In this document: positions 16,178 through 24,624 of the stretch, in pieces | Layout: every line of letters starts with the position of its first letter | Position numbering within the stretch: the first letter of the stretch is position 1 | Source of the DNA: an uncultured Collinsella sp. | GTDB lineage: Bacteria; Actinomycetota; Coriobacteriia; Coriobacteriales; Coriobacteriaceae | Assembly (NCBI GenBank): GCA_900544845.1 | Contig: UQWV01000005.1 | Span: 1 to 52,248, forward strand | Length of the DNA: 52,248 nt | Reading direction: 5' to 3' | The notes under the pieces: model-generated | Databases searched by the model: none | Seen by the model: only the letters and a program-made list of their open reading frames with translations | Told to the model about the DNA's origin: nothing | Position numbers and translations under genes: made by a program

Positions 16178-17296
16178 ATGAATCCAAATCCCTTTAAGCC
16201 CACTGCCGGCAAGCGGCCCCCGGTACTCATCGGTCGCGAGTCGGTTATCGAAGATTTTGAGGAAGGGCTCGATAACGGCGCCGGTGCCCCCGGGAGGCTC
16301 ATGCTCATTACGGGAAACCGCGGCTGTGGCAAAACGGTTCTCCTACGGGAGCTGCAGCGTCTAGCCAGCGCGCGCGGATGGGCGGTTGTCTCCGATTCCG
16401 CCTCGCTTGGCTTATGCGACCGCTTGGCCGACGCGCTTCGCTCGAATAAACCCGTTGTGACGTCAATGGAGCTCGGTCCGTCGTTTGGCCGGATGTCGGT
16501 CGAGGCGGCGCGGGCAAAGGGTGAGACGTTGCGGGGGCTGGTCAACGAGCGCCTTAAGAAACTCGGTCCAGGCAAGGGCATATTGTTTGCGATTGACGAG
16601 GCGCAATCTGCGTCTATCGAGGAACTGGCGGCTCTTGCCGTTCTCTATCAGCAAGTGCTCGGAGATCAGGATGCCACGGGCTTGCCCGATAGCGACCAGC
16701 GCGGTCTTGGGCTGGTTTTTGCCGGCTTGCCCAGTATGGTTGACGATCTGCTCGAAGAGCCGAGTGTGACGTTCTTGCGGCGTGCCCAGCAGCGTACGCT
16801 GGGGGCGATTTCTTTGCCCAAAGTGCGCGATTCGTACATCCAGACGGTCAAAGACGCTGGTCTTTACGTTGATGCGGAGACGGCGGACCTTGCGGCGCGC
16901 AGGAGCATGGGGCATCCCTATATGGTCCAGCTGGTGGGATATTACATGTGGCGGGCTGTTGTCCGGCGTGGCTCGCAGGTCATTGAAGAACGCGATGTTG
17001 AGGCTGGGCACGCGGATGCCATCTCCGAGTTCTATGAAGCAGTGGACGCTCCCTTGTATTACGGGCTGCGCAGTCCACAGCGCCTATTTATCGAGGCCAT
17101 GGCGGCTGACGGGGGCAAGCCGACGCGCATGGCGGATATCATTGAGCGCTGTGATCGCACTCAGAGCTGGGCGAGTAAATATCGCGCAAGCCTGATTCGC
17201 GAGCGCGTCATCGAGGCTGCCGGATACGGCCTCGTCCGGTTTACCGTGCCCATGCTGGGCGCGTACATTCGCGATCGCATTTTATGGCACGAGTAG
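16178..17296 (+). CDS. Orc1/Cdc6-like AAA ATPase with C-terminal winged helix
   Basis: A 372-residue protein. Walker A is GNRGCGKT (residues 46-53), Walker B is ILFAIDEAQ and a sensor-1-like segment is GLVFAGLPS; an arginine-rich helix (FLRRAQQRTLG) follows. The lid (AARRSMGHPYMVQLVGYYMW) and the C-terminal part (helices around TRMADIIERCDRTQSWASKYRASLIRERVIE) resemble the AAA lid and winged helix of Orc1/Cdc6-like and related STAND ATPases. It may act on DNA or as a sensor ATPase; no function can be assigned. The uvrA-like gene begins one base after its stop, so the two are coupled. Phased GGTATAA repeats lie upstream. Confidence 0.75.
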   Translation: MNPNPFKPTAGKRPPVLIGRESVIEDFEEGLDNGAGAPGRLMLITGNRGCGKTVLLRELQRLASARGWAVVSDSASLGLCDRLADALRSNKPVVTSMELGPSFGRMSVEAARAKGETLRGLVNERLKKLGPGKGILFAIDEAQSASIEELAALAVLYQQVLGDQDATGLPDSDQRGLGLVFAGLPSMVDDLLEEPSVTFLRRAQQRTLGAISLPKVRDSYIQTVKDAGLYVDAETADLAARRSMGHPYMVQLVGYYMWRAVVRRGSQVIEERDVEAGHADAISEFYEAVDAPLYYGLRSPQRLFIEAMAADGGKPTRMADIIERCDRTQSWASKYRASLIRERVIEAAGYGLVRFTVPMLGAYIRDRILWHE

Positions 17297-17297
17297 G

Positions 17298-19802
17298 GTG
17301 ATAAAGGTGACGGAACAGAAGATGAGCCCGCAGGCTATCGAGGTGCGTGGCGCGCGCGTCCATAACCTTAAGGACATCGATATCGATATTCCGCTGGGAA
17401 AGCTCGTGGGCATTGCCGGCGTGTCGGGTTCGGGCAAGAGTTCGCTGGCGCTGGGGGTTCTTTATGCCGAGGGATCGCGTCGTTACCTGGAGGCACTCAG
17501 CACCTATACCCGCCGTCGTCTGACGCAGGCCGAACATGCCCAGGTGGACGAGGTGCTGCACGTGCCGGCGGCGCTCGCATTGCATCAGCGCCCCAGCGTG
17601 CCGGGCGTACGCTCGACCTTTGGCACCATGACCGAGCTCAACAATAGCCTGCGCCTGCTCTTTAGCCGTTGTGCCCATCACGTGTGCCCGCACTGCGGGG
17701 CACGCGTGGAGCCGAGTCTTAACGTGGCCGCAGGCCTGTCGCTCACGTGTCCGACATGCGGCCGCGAGTTCTACGCGCCGAGTGCCGAGGATTTGGCTTT
17801 CAATAGCGGCGGTGCGTGTCCCACCTGCGGCGGCACCGGTGTCATGCGCGAGGTGGACGAAGCGAGCCTGGTGCCCGACGAGTCAAAGACCATCAACGAA
17901 GGCGCGGTGCTTCCCTGGGGCACGCTAATGTGGGATCTGATGAAGCAGGTGGCCGGCGAGATGGGCGTGCGCACTGACGTGCCGTTTAACCAGCTCTCGC
18001 CTCAAGAACGCGACATCGTGTTCCATGGTCCGGCGGTTAAGAAACACATTCTCTACGTTCCCAAAAACGGCGAGGGCGCTACGCCGCTCGATTTTACCTA
18101 TTACAACGCCGTCTATACCGTCGAGAATGCGCTCGCCAAGGTTAAGGATGATAAGGGGCTTAAGCGCGTGGCGCGCTTTTTGCGCGAGGGCCCATGCCGC
18201 GATTGCGGCGGCACGCGTCTCTCCGAGGCGGCACGCCAGCCCCAGGTGCGCGGTATCAATCTGGCGCAGGCATCGGCCATGACGCTGGGTGAGGCGATTG
18301 AGTGGGTGCGCGGGGTGCCTACGTCCTTGCCGGCCGAGATGCAGCCCATGGCAGCGGATATCTGCGATTCGTTTTTGGGCGCGGCCCGTCGTCTGGTCGA
18401 TCTGGGTCTCGATTATCTTTCGCTCGACCGCGCCGGCGCCACACTCTCCACGGGCGAACGCCAGCGCGTGCAGCTCGCCCGCGTGGTGCGCAACCGATCG
18501 ACGGGCGTGCTCTATGTGCTGGACGAGCCCTCAATCGGCTTGCATCCTGCCAATGTCGACGGCCTGGTAGGCGTGATGCGCGATCTGGTGGATGACGGCA
18601 ACACCGTGGTTGTTGTCGACCACGATACGCGCGTACTGGCGGAAGCCGACTATCTGGTCGAGATGGGTCCCGTTGCCGGAGCAGGCGGCGGTAATGTGAT
18701 TGCCGCGGGCACGGTGGACGAGGTCGAACAATCGCAGGGCAGCCGCATCGCCCCGTTTTTGCGCGCCGAGCCCAAGCGCTTGCGTCCGCAGGTGACTGAC
18801 GAGGAAATGTTCGACCAGGGGCATATCCGCATGGCTACCGATGCCATCCATACCGTCAAGCCGCTCGAAGTCGATATCCCACGCGGCCGCCTTGTCGCGG
18901 TGACGGGCGTTTCGGGTTCGGGCAAGACGACGTTGGTGCTCGAGACGCTCATTCCGGCACTTAAGGCTCAGGCAACTGGCGAGCGCCTGCCAAAACATGT
19001 GCGCTGGATCGATGCCGAGGGTATCGTACGCGCCAACCTGATTGACGCCACGCCTATCGGCGCCAACGTGCGCTCGACGGTGGCGACCTATGCCGACATC
19101 CATGATGAGCTGCGCCGCGCCTTCGCCCGTACGCCCGAGGCCAAGGCAGCCGGCTACAAGGCGGGTGCCTTTAGCTACAACACCGGCGCCTTGCGCTGCC
19201 CTACGTGTGACGGCACGGGCTCGATATCGCTCGACGTACAGTTTTTGCCCGATGTCGAGATCGTCTGCCCGGCATGCCGTGGTTCGCGCTACGCCGAGGC
19301 CGCCTCGCATATCCATCGCGAGGGCAAGGACGGGAGCCTGCTTACATTGCCGCAGCTCATGGACATGAGTGTGGACGAGGCCCTCGACGCCACGGTGGGA
19401 CTCAAGAAGGTTCAGGCGCGCTTGCAGACCTTGCACGACCTGGGCTTGGGCTATCTCACGCTCGGTGAGCCCACGCCGGCGCTCTCGGGCGGCGAGGCGC
19501 AGCGTCTTAAGCTTGCGAGTGAGATGGGTCGCGTGCAGGATGATGCCGTGTTTGTGTTTGACGAGCCCACGATCGGCCTGCATCCGCTCGATGTTCAGAT
19601 GCTGTTGAACGTGTTTGACGGCCTCGTTGCCAAGGGCGCCACGGTTATCGTGATCGAACACGATCTCGACCTTATCTGTAACGCCGATTACGTGATCGAC
19701 ATGGGCCCGGGCGGTGGCGATGCGGGCGGGCAAATCGTCTGTGCCGGTACGCCGGGCGACATCGCAGCCTGCTCTGCAAGCATCACTGGCCGCTACCTAT
19801 AA
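17298..19802 (+). CDS. UvrA-like ABC ATPase, short (class II) form
   Basis: An 834-residue UvrA paralogue. It has two ABC cassettes: GVSGSGKSS with signature LSTGERQRVQLA, and GVSGSGKTT with LSGGEAQRLKLA, plus zinc-binding CxxC pairs (CPHC/CPTC, CRDC, CPTC/CPAC). UvrA itself is about 940 residues; the missing length falls in the region that contains the UvrB-binding domain, as in UvrA2/DrrC-type proteins linked to drug or DNA-adduct tolerance. Replacement of canonical UvrA is therefore unlikely. The GTG at 17298 is one base after the ATPase stop; GTG at 17307 and ATG at 17322 are alternatives. It converges on trmL across a hairpin repeat. Confidence 0.85.
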   Translation: MIKVTEQKMSPQAIEVRGARVHNLKDIDIDIPLGKLVGIAGVSGSGKSSLALGVLYAEGSRRYLEALSTYTRRRLTQAEHAQVDEVLHVPAALALHQRPSVPGVRSTFGTMTELNNSLRLLFSRCAHHVCPHCGARVEPSLNVAAGLSLTCPTCGREFYAPSAEDLAFNSGGACPTCGGTGVMREVDEASLVPDESKTINEGAVLPWGTLMWDLMKQVAGEMGVRTDVPFNQLSPQERDIVFHGPAVKKHILYVPKNGEGATPLDFTYYNAVYTVENALAKVKDDKGLKRVARFLREGPCRDCGGTRLSEAARQPQVRGINLAQASAMTLGEAIEWVRGVPTSLPAEMQPMAADICDSFLGAARRLVDLGLDYLSLDRAGATLSTGERQRVQLARVVRNRSTGVLYVLDEPSIGLHPANVDGLVGVMRDLVDDGNTVVVVDHDTRVLAEADYLVEMGPVAGAGGGNVIAAGTVDEVEQSQGSRIAPFLRAEPKRLRPQVTDEEMFDQGHIRMATDAIHTVKPLEVDIPRGRLVAVTGVSGSGKTTLVLETLIPALKAQATGERLPKHVRWIDAEGIVRANLIDATPIGANVRSTVATYADIHDELRRAFARTPEAKAAGYKAGAFSYNTGALRCPTCDGTGSISLDVQFLPDVEIVCPACRGSRYAEAASHIHREGKDGSLLTLPQLMDMSVDEALDATVGLKKVQARLQTLHDLGLGYLTLGEPTPALSGGEAQRLKLASEMGRVQDDAVFVFDEPTIGLHPLDVQMLLNVFDGLVAKGATVIVIEHDLDLICNADYVIDMGPGGGDAGGQIVCAGTPGDIAACSASITGRYL

Positions 19803-19805
19803 CCG

Positions 19806-19838
19806 AATGTGACAAAGGGACAGTTCCTTTGTCACATT
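19806..19838. repeat. GTGACAAAGG GGGACAG-type hairpin repeat (copy 2)
   Basis: A perfect 13-bp stem (AATGTGACAAAGG with CCTTTGTCACATT) around GACAGTT. It lies between the convergent uvrA-like and trmL genes and includes the stop codon of trmL. Confidence 0.88.
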
Positions 19839-20431
19839 CCCGGAAAGCCTGTTTGGCGCAGGGCTTCGTAGAGGAGGATGGCGGCGCTGTTGGAGAGGTT
19901 GAGTGCGCTGATGCGGTAGTCGTCCGGGTTGACGAAGTTGCCGCAGATGTCCTGTTGAAGGATAGCCTCGTGGCTGTCCTCGGTATGTCCGAGCGATTCC
20001 TCGTGGGCTTCCCAAGCCTCGGCGTTATCGAGCGAGTCGCAATCGCGCAGCATAGGGATGCGCTCGCAGCGCTCGGGCGCCGCGGCGAGCAGTGGCTCGG
20101 GAATGCCCGAGCTCTCGCTGCCAAAGACCAAGTAGTCGCCGTCGCGGTAGGTACTCTGCGCATAGGTGCGGCGTGCCTTTTTGGTCAGCAGATGTAGGCG
20201 CTCGTCGGCAGGGGAGAGACCGTTGCGTGCAAGGAAATCCTCCCAGCCGGCATAGGTCGTCACGTCCAAGTTTTGCCAGTAGCCCAGGCCGGCGCGACGT
20301 ACCGTTTTGTCGTCGAGCGAGAAGCCCAGCGGCTCCACCAGATGCAGGCGGGCGCCGGTGACCACGCAGGTACGGCCGATATTGCCCGTATTGGCCGGAA
20401 TCTCGGGCGCATACAGCACAATGTTGAACAT
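19832..20431 (-). CDS. trmL: tRNA (cytidine/uridine-34-2'-O)-methyltransferase TrmL
   Basis: A 199-residue SPOUT-class enzyme. It starts MFNIVLYAPEIPANTGNIGRTC, the signature of the TrmL (YibK) family, and has the knot-forming SAM site FGSESSGIPEPLL with ISALNLSNSAAILLYE at the C-terminus. TrmL methylates the 2'-OH of the wobble base of tRNA-Leu isoacceptors. AAGGAG lies five to eight bases before the ATG at 20431. The region around residues 130-165 (ERCERIPMLRDCDSLDNAEAWEAHEESLGHTED) is longer than in short family members. The stop codon lies inside a hairpin repeat. Confidence 0.9.
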   Translation of the reverse strand: MFNIVLYAPEIPANTGNIGRTCVVTGARLHLVEPLGFSLDDKTVRRAGLGYWQNLDVTTYAGWEDFLARNGLSPADERLHLLTKKARRTYAQSTYRDGDYLVFGSESSGIPEPLLAAAPERCERIPMLRDCDSLDNAEAWEAHEESLGHTEDSHEAILQQDICGNFVNPDDYRISALNLSNSAAILLYEALRQTGFPGM

Positions 20432-20450
20432 GAATCTCCTTGGCTCAGAA

Positions 20451-20487
20451 CGAAAAACCACCACGAAGAGCACCTTCGTGGTGGTTT
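20451..20487 (-). terminator. terminator of the COG0523 GTPase gene
   Basis: A perfect 14-bp stem (20455-20468 with 20474-20487) with a 5-nt loop, ending in TTTTTCG on the minus strand, lies 40 bp past the stop of the GTPase gene and just upstream of trmL. Confidence 0.82.
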
Positions 20488-20526
20488 GGCGGTTACATAG
20501 GCGGAAAAATGCCCGCTTGGATAAAC

Positions 20527-21657
20527 CTAGGCGCGGTGCCAGTCGGTCAGGCAGGCATCGAGGGAGGCGATGAGCGCATCCTTGTCCATGTGACGGCCGA
20601 TGATGCACAGGCTCGTCATGCGGTCGCCCGTCTCGTCGTCCCAAATCTGCATGATCTCGGGGTTCTCGTCGATGATCTTCTGCTTCTCGCCCTCGGGCGC
20701 CGAATCGACAAACAGACCGTTCTCCATCAGGCGCATCTGGTGGCCGGCCTGCTCAAACATGTAGCACATGTCCGGATCGCCGGTCTGCCACAGCGGACCC
20801 TTGACGCGGATGACCTCGTCGGGCCACTCCTGCTCAACAAAATTGGTGAACTTCTGCAGGTCAAACGGCTTGCGGCGCGAGTACACAAAGGTCTCGATGT
20901 CGTACTCGAGCACCTCGGGGTCGTCGTGCTCCTCGGGATGCTCCATGGCCTCGATCCAGGCGGCAGAGTTGTAGGCGCGCATAAAGTCGAAGCGGTCGGT
21001 GTCGAGCAGCTCCTCCATGGGGACCTCGCCGTTTTGGGCCTCGACAATCACGGCCTCCTTCTGCAGGCTGCGCACGATGGCCTTGAGCTCGGCGATCTGC
21101 TCAGGGCTCACGGTATCGGTCTTGTTGAGGATCAGCGTGGAGCAGAACTCGATTTGCTGGATGAGCAGGCTTTCGATGTCGTCCTCGTCGATATCCTCGG
21201 CCAGCAGGTCGCGACCGCCGTTGAACTCGTCGTACATGCGGGCGCAGTCGACCACGGCCACGATGTTGTCGAGCGCGAGCTTGGGCTCGCCGCCCACCTT
21301 GGCCTCGTCGCAGAAGCTCGAGATGGTGTAGGCGATGGGGATAGGCTCGCAAATGCCCGATGCCTCGATGATGATGTAGTCGAAGTTGCCCGAATCGGCG
21401 ATGCCCTGCAGCTGGTTGGCCAGGTCATCCGAAAGCGTGCAGCAGATGCAGCCGTTGGTGAGCGGGATGAGGTCATCGGTCTCGGAAAGGCCGCCGTCGG
21501 CGATAAGGCTGGCGTCGACGTTGATTTCGCCGATATCGTTGACGATCACGGCGGCGCGGATGCCGCCGTCGTTAGCGAGGATGTGGTTGAGCAGCGTGGT
21601 CTTGCCGGCACCGAGGTATCCGGTAAGCATGATGATCTTCACGGGTTTGTTGGGCAT
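20527..21657 (-). CDS. COG0523 (CobW/G3E) GTPase, putative metal chaperone
   Basis: A 376-residue G3E-family GTPase. Walker A is GYLGAGKTTLLN, the CxCC metal-binding signature is CICCTL and G4 is NKTD. The C-terminal CobW_C-like domain carries acidic stretches (HPEEHDDPEVLEYD). Members insert or deliver metals such as zinc or cobalt to client proteins, often under metal limitation. No Zur box is evident here. The ATG at 21657 is favoured by AAAGGAGGG six bases upstream; an in-frame ATG seven codons earlier lacks it. A terminator follows the gene. Confidence 0.88.
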   Translation of the reverse strand: MPNKPVKIIMLTGYLGAGKTTLLNHILANDGGIRAAVIVNDIGEINVDASLIADGGLSETDDLIPLTNGCICCTLSDDLANQLQGIADSGNFDYIIIEASGICEPIPIAYTISSFCDEAKVGGEPKLALDNIVAVVDCARMYDEFNGGRDLLAEDIDEDDIESLLIQQIEFCSTLILNKTDTVSPEQIAELKAIVRSLQKEAVIVEAQNGEVPMEELLDTDRFDFMRAYNSAAWIEAMEHPEEHDDPEVLEYDIETFVYSRRKPFDLQKFTNFVEQEWPDEVIRVKGPLWQTGDPDMCYMFEQAGHQMRLMENGLFVDSAPEGEKQKIIDENPEIMQIWDDETGDRMTSLCIIGRHMDKDALIASLDACLTDWHRA

Positions 21658-21743
21658 GTGCCCTCCTTTGTTAGACATGGCTTACAGTTGAATCTTATGC
21701 CAAACGCCTGCTCTTATACCCACGAGCCGGCAAATAACACAAG

Positions 21744-22085
21744 CTACTCCCAGGCTCCCCATACATCGGGGCAATAACCGACGGTGGCCTTTTTGCCGTT
21801 GCGCACGATGGGTTCGGCGAGAACCTGCTGGTTCTCGAGCAGCTTGTCAAAGCGCTGGCTGGGGGTGAGGTGCTGGATGAGCGCGAGCGTCTCCTCGTCC
21901 TTGGCCTTGGGGTTGAGTAGCTTGTCGATGCCGCCGACCGCCTGCATCACGCTCGTGAGCTCGCCCTTGCTCATCTCCTTTTCCTTAAGGTCAATAAACT
22001 GCACCTTAATGCGGCGCTCCTTAAAATAGCGTTGGGCCTTCTTGGTATCAAAGGACTTTTTGGTGCCGAAGATTTGAATATTCAT
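21744..22085 (-). CDS. ArsC/Spx-family protein lacking the N-terminal cysteine
   Basis: A 113-residue thioredoxin-fold protein of the ArsC/YffB/Spx family: N-terminal IQIFGTKKSFDTKKAQRYF, central LTPSQRFDKLL, and late AEPIVRNGKKATVGYCP (family pattern RP-ivr-g-...-vG). The usual N-terminal catalytic Cys (as in YGxxxCxT) is replaced by KKSFDT; the only cysteine is the late GYCP. It is thus unlikely to be a working arsenate reductase; a regulatory or structural Spx-like role is possible. It lies in reverse orientation beside structured element copy A. Confidence 0.82.
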   Translation of the reverse strand: MNIQIFGTKKSFDTKKAQRYFKERRIKVQFIDLKEKEMSKGELTSVMQAVGGIDKLLNPKAKDEETLALIQHLTPSQRFDKLLENQQVLAEPIVRNGKKATVGYCPDVWGAWE

Positions 22086-22093
22086 TTATTGTT

Positions 22094-22236
22094 CCGCCGT
22101 TCTAACGAACGGCGGTCACCTCGACGCTGCAAAGCCATCTGATGGGCAATCTGCCTTTCAATCGTCGGGCGCGGGCAAAAGCCCAGCGCCCGCCTCTTTC
22201 AAGGCACCTTGCCCCATCAGCTGGCTTTTCGCTGAC
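22094..22236 (+). ncRNA. three-copy structured element, copy A
   Basis: Order of parts: hairpin CCGCCGTTC-TAAC-GAACGGCGG (22094-22115); conserved GACGCTGC (22123-22130); then one long interrupted hairpin. Its helices are AAAGCCA/TGGCTTT, CTGATGGG/CCCATCAG, CAA/TTG, GCCTT (22153-22157)/AAGGC (22201-22205) and the apical CGGGCGC-GGGC-AAAA-GCCC-A-GCGCCCG (22166-22192). Conserved unpaired words are CAATCTG and CACCTTG, and it ends TTCGCTGAC. Both neighbours are on the minus strand, so this copy is antisense to them. No open reading frame. Confidence 0.7.
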
Positions 22237-22269
22237 ATTGATAGGACATCGAGGTTACCGCCGCTGGAC

Positions 22270-22893
22270 TTATCGAATGAAGTTGGTCGTTGCGTGATCT
22301 GCCTCGGGTGCGTTGATACCGGCGGCCTGTCCTGCCTCGATGCAGCGCAGGAGCCAGGCCATGTTTTTGCCGATGTTTCGCATGGTGGCAAGGCCCTCGG
22401 CGTCCCCATCGGCGTCGCCGGGCACGCGGCCAAACACGTTGTTCCAGTAGGTGGAGGCAACTACGGGCATTTGCTTAATGGTGAAGTACTTGTTGAGCAC
22501 ATCGAAGGTGGTCGAGGTGCCGCCGCGACGGGCGACGGCGACCGCGGCGCCGGGTTTGTGCTCAAAGGCATGCCCGCCTGCATAGAAGGCGCGATCGAGG
22601 GCCGAAAGGATGCGTCCGCTGGGGTGCGCATAGTAGACGGGTGAGCCAAAGACAAAACCATCTGCCTGCTCGGCGGCAGCGATGAGCTCGTTCACCACGT
22701 CGTCGTCAAAGGTGCAGCGACCGCCAAGCTTGCCGCACAGGCCACAACCGATGCAATCGCGAATGGGCTTGGCGCCCAGCTGGAACACCTCGGTATCAAT
22801 GCCTTCTGCATTAAGTTGCTCGGCGACCTCGGCGAGTGCGCGGGCGGTGTTGCCGTTTGCCTTGGGGCTGCCATTGACCAAAAGAACCTTCAT
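22270..22893 (-). CDS. flavodoxin-family NAD(P)H-dependent FMN oxidoreductase
   Basis: A 207-residue flavodoxin-fold protein of the NADPH-dependent FMN reductase group: phosphate-binding loop VNGSPKANGNTARAL, IRDCIGCGLCGKLGGRC (a cysteine-rich loop common in iron-sulfur flavoprotein relatives), DGFVFGSPVYYAHPSGRILSALDRAFY (isoalloxazine loop) and VARRGGTSTT. The CxxCxxC segment could bind an iron-sulfur cluster or be structural. ATG at 22893 is preceded by GAGGGAG; a GTG one codon earlier is an alternative. Its 3' end faces the structured element copy A. Confidence 0.88.
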   Translation of the reverse strand: MKVLLVNGSPKANGNTARALAEVAEQLNAEGIDTEVFQLGAKPIRDCIGCGLCGKLGGRCTFDDDVVNELIAAAEQADGFVFGSPVYYAHPSGRILSALDRAFYAGGHAFEHKPGAAVAVARRGGTSTTFDVLNKYFTIKQMPVVASTYWNNVFGRVPGDADGDAEGLATMRNIGKNMAWLLRCIEAGQAAGINAPEADHATTNFIR

Positions 22894-22967
22894 CACAAAC
22901 TCCCTCTGCTTTTGGTGACTTCTGCAGAGGATTATCGCACGATGGGGGAGGCGGTGCGGGCGCGGTG

Positions 22968-24497
22968 CTAATCCAGTTTGGTACCTGGCACCTGCACGGC
23001 TTTCCCGAGCAACGCTTTAAGCTCGTTCAAAATGGAAACAGGCTGACGGTCGACGCCGTCCAGATGGAGCGTGGCCACGCGAATGGGCGGCTGATATTCA
23101 AGCGAGCCGATGAGCACGGGAGAACCCAGGAACCGTTCGATGTCGCTTGCGATCTCATCGATTGCCTCGGGGCCGAGCTCATCGAAGAGTGCCACGAATG
23201 TCGGCCCCGTCGAGCGGAACAGGCGGCCCTTGCCGCGCGAACAATCCATGAGGCAGGCGGCGCTTTCGGCGAGCACGCGGTCGCCTGCATCGAATCCAAA
23301 GCGGGCATTGACCTCGGCGATATCGTCGACCTTAATGGCAATAAAGCCTGCCTCGTGCGGCACGCGGCGCATCTCTCCAATAGCGTTGACCAGCGCGTGG
23401 ACATCGCCCAGGCCCGTTACCGAGTCGGTCGTATCCGCTAGGCTTCGGTTGACGATAATGCCCACATACATGCTGGGCTCGGTATCGGTGCCGTCCAAGC
23501 GGTAGCCCGTGCAGTCGCAAAGCGCGTATTTTCCGGTGGCATCCATTACGCGATACTGCATGTAGTGGAAGTGCCACGTGCCGTTTATCACCATGTCGAG
23601 CTCGGCGCGTACGTTGTCGCGGTCCTCGGGATGAACGCGGGCGAGCCACATGTCGAGTGAGTTAAAAGGGTGCTGGGAAGGCAGGTCAAAATCGCGCACG
23701 GCGTTAACCGACCATTGCGATTCTCCCGTATCGAGGTTAAGGATGAACGGATAGCGCGTCTCGGAGCTCATGGAGATCGCTTGGAACACCCGGTCGTTGC
23801 AGGGAAGCTGATCGACGATTGGGCGTTGCGGCGCGTCATTGTTTTCCGGTTGCTGTACACGATGCATAAGCTTATAGCGATACATCTTGCGATCGGCATC
23901 CATCGTCATCTGGCGACGCGTGTCGCCGGCAAGTGGATCGACGCGCGAGCAGCCAAAGCTAAAGCTGGCGATCATGGGCGCCTTGCCATCTGAGCTCGCC
24001 TCGATCAGCCCGGCACGTACCTGCTCCAAGCGCTGCTCGAGTTCAGTCTCGTTTGCGGAGAGCGAGATAAGCACAAACTCGTCTCCACCGATACGGAACA
24101 GCATCTCATCGTGCTCCATGGTTTCGGAGAGCGTGCGGCAGATGCTCAGAATATAGCGATTGCCTTCGGCGTGGCCAAACCTATCATTGCAATGCTTGAG
24201 ATGGTCGATGTCAATATAGGCGCAGGTGAAGGGGTCGCCTTTGCGCCAGAGCTGCTCGACGTGACGGTCGAGTCCGCTGCGGTTGCCCAAGTTGGTGAGC
24301 GGATCGATATAGGCGTTGCGCTCAAGCAGCCGGCGCTCTTGTTGCAGGATGGCATGCGTCTTTTGCAGTTGCTCACCAACGGCGCGTAGCTCAGCAGGCA
24401 GCGCGGCAACATCGAGTTCGGCAGTCGAGATGCCATTCGCAAGTCGTTGGAGATAGGCAATAATCAATTGCTCACCCAGGCGATATGACTCGTTCAT
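22968..24497 (-). CDS. GGDEF protein (diguanylate cyclase) with a second degenerate GGDEF
   Basis: A 509-residue cytoplasmic protein. N-terminal helices (residues 1-60) lead into a GGDEF domain with IDHLKHCNDRFGH and an intact RIGGDEF (137-141). Then a PAS-like segment (VHPEDRDNVRAELDMVINGTWHFHYMQYRVMD, with linker) is followed by a second GGDEF fold that lacks the motif (RSTGPTFVALF). The intact domain should make cyclic-di-GMP from GTP; the second is probably regulatory. No RxxD inhibitory site is obvious. Start at 24497 has AAGGAGG upstream. It and the next gene are paralogous tandem c-di-GMP genes with a shared GGDEF-PAS-GGDEF core. Confidence 0.88.
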   Translation of the reverse strand: MNESYRLGEQLIIAYLQRLANGISTAELDVAALPAELRAVGEQLQKTHAILQQERRLLERNAYIDPLTNLGNRSGLDRHVEQLWRKGDPFTCAYIDIDHLKHCNDRFGHAEGNRYILSICRTLSETMEHDEMLFRIGGDEFVLISLSANETELEQRLEQVRAGLIEASSDGKAPMIASFSFGCSRVDPLAGDTRRQMTMDADRKMYRYKLMHRVQQPENNDAPQRPIVDQLPCNDRVFQAISMSSETRYPFILNLDTGESQWSVNAVRDFDLPSQHPFNSLDMWLARVHPEDRDNVRAELDMVINGTWHFHYMQYRVMDATGKYALCDCTGYRLDGTDTEPSMYVGIIVNRSLADTTDSVTGLGDVHALVNAIGEMRRVPHEAGFIAIKVDDIAEVNARFGFDAGDRVLAESAACLMDCSRGKGRLFRSTGPTFVALFDELGPEAIDEIASDIERFLGSPVLIGSLEYQPPIRVATLHLDGVDRQPVSILNELKALLGKAVQVPGTKLD

Positions 24498-24624
24498 GAT
24501 GGATAACCTCCTTGGGCGGAACAATGGTTTGTATCATATCCCCAATTCGGTTTGAATTGGGGATATAAGTCAGCTAATGGAGGCAAATTCCCCCTTCGGC
24601 GGTGGCGTTTTGCGCGCGAGCGTA

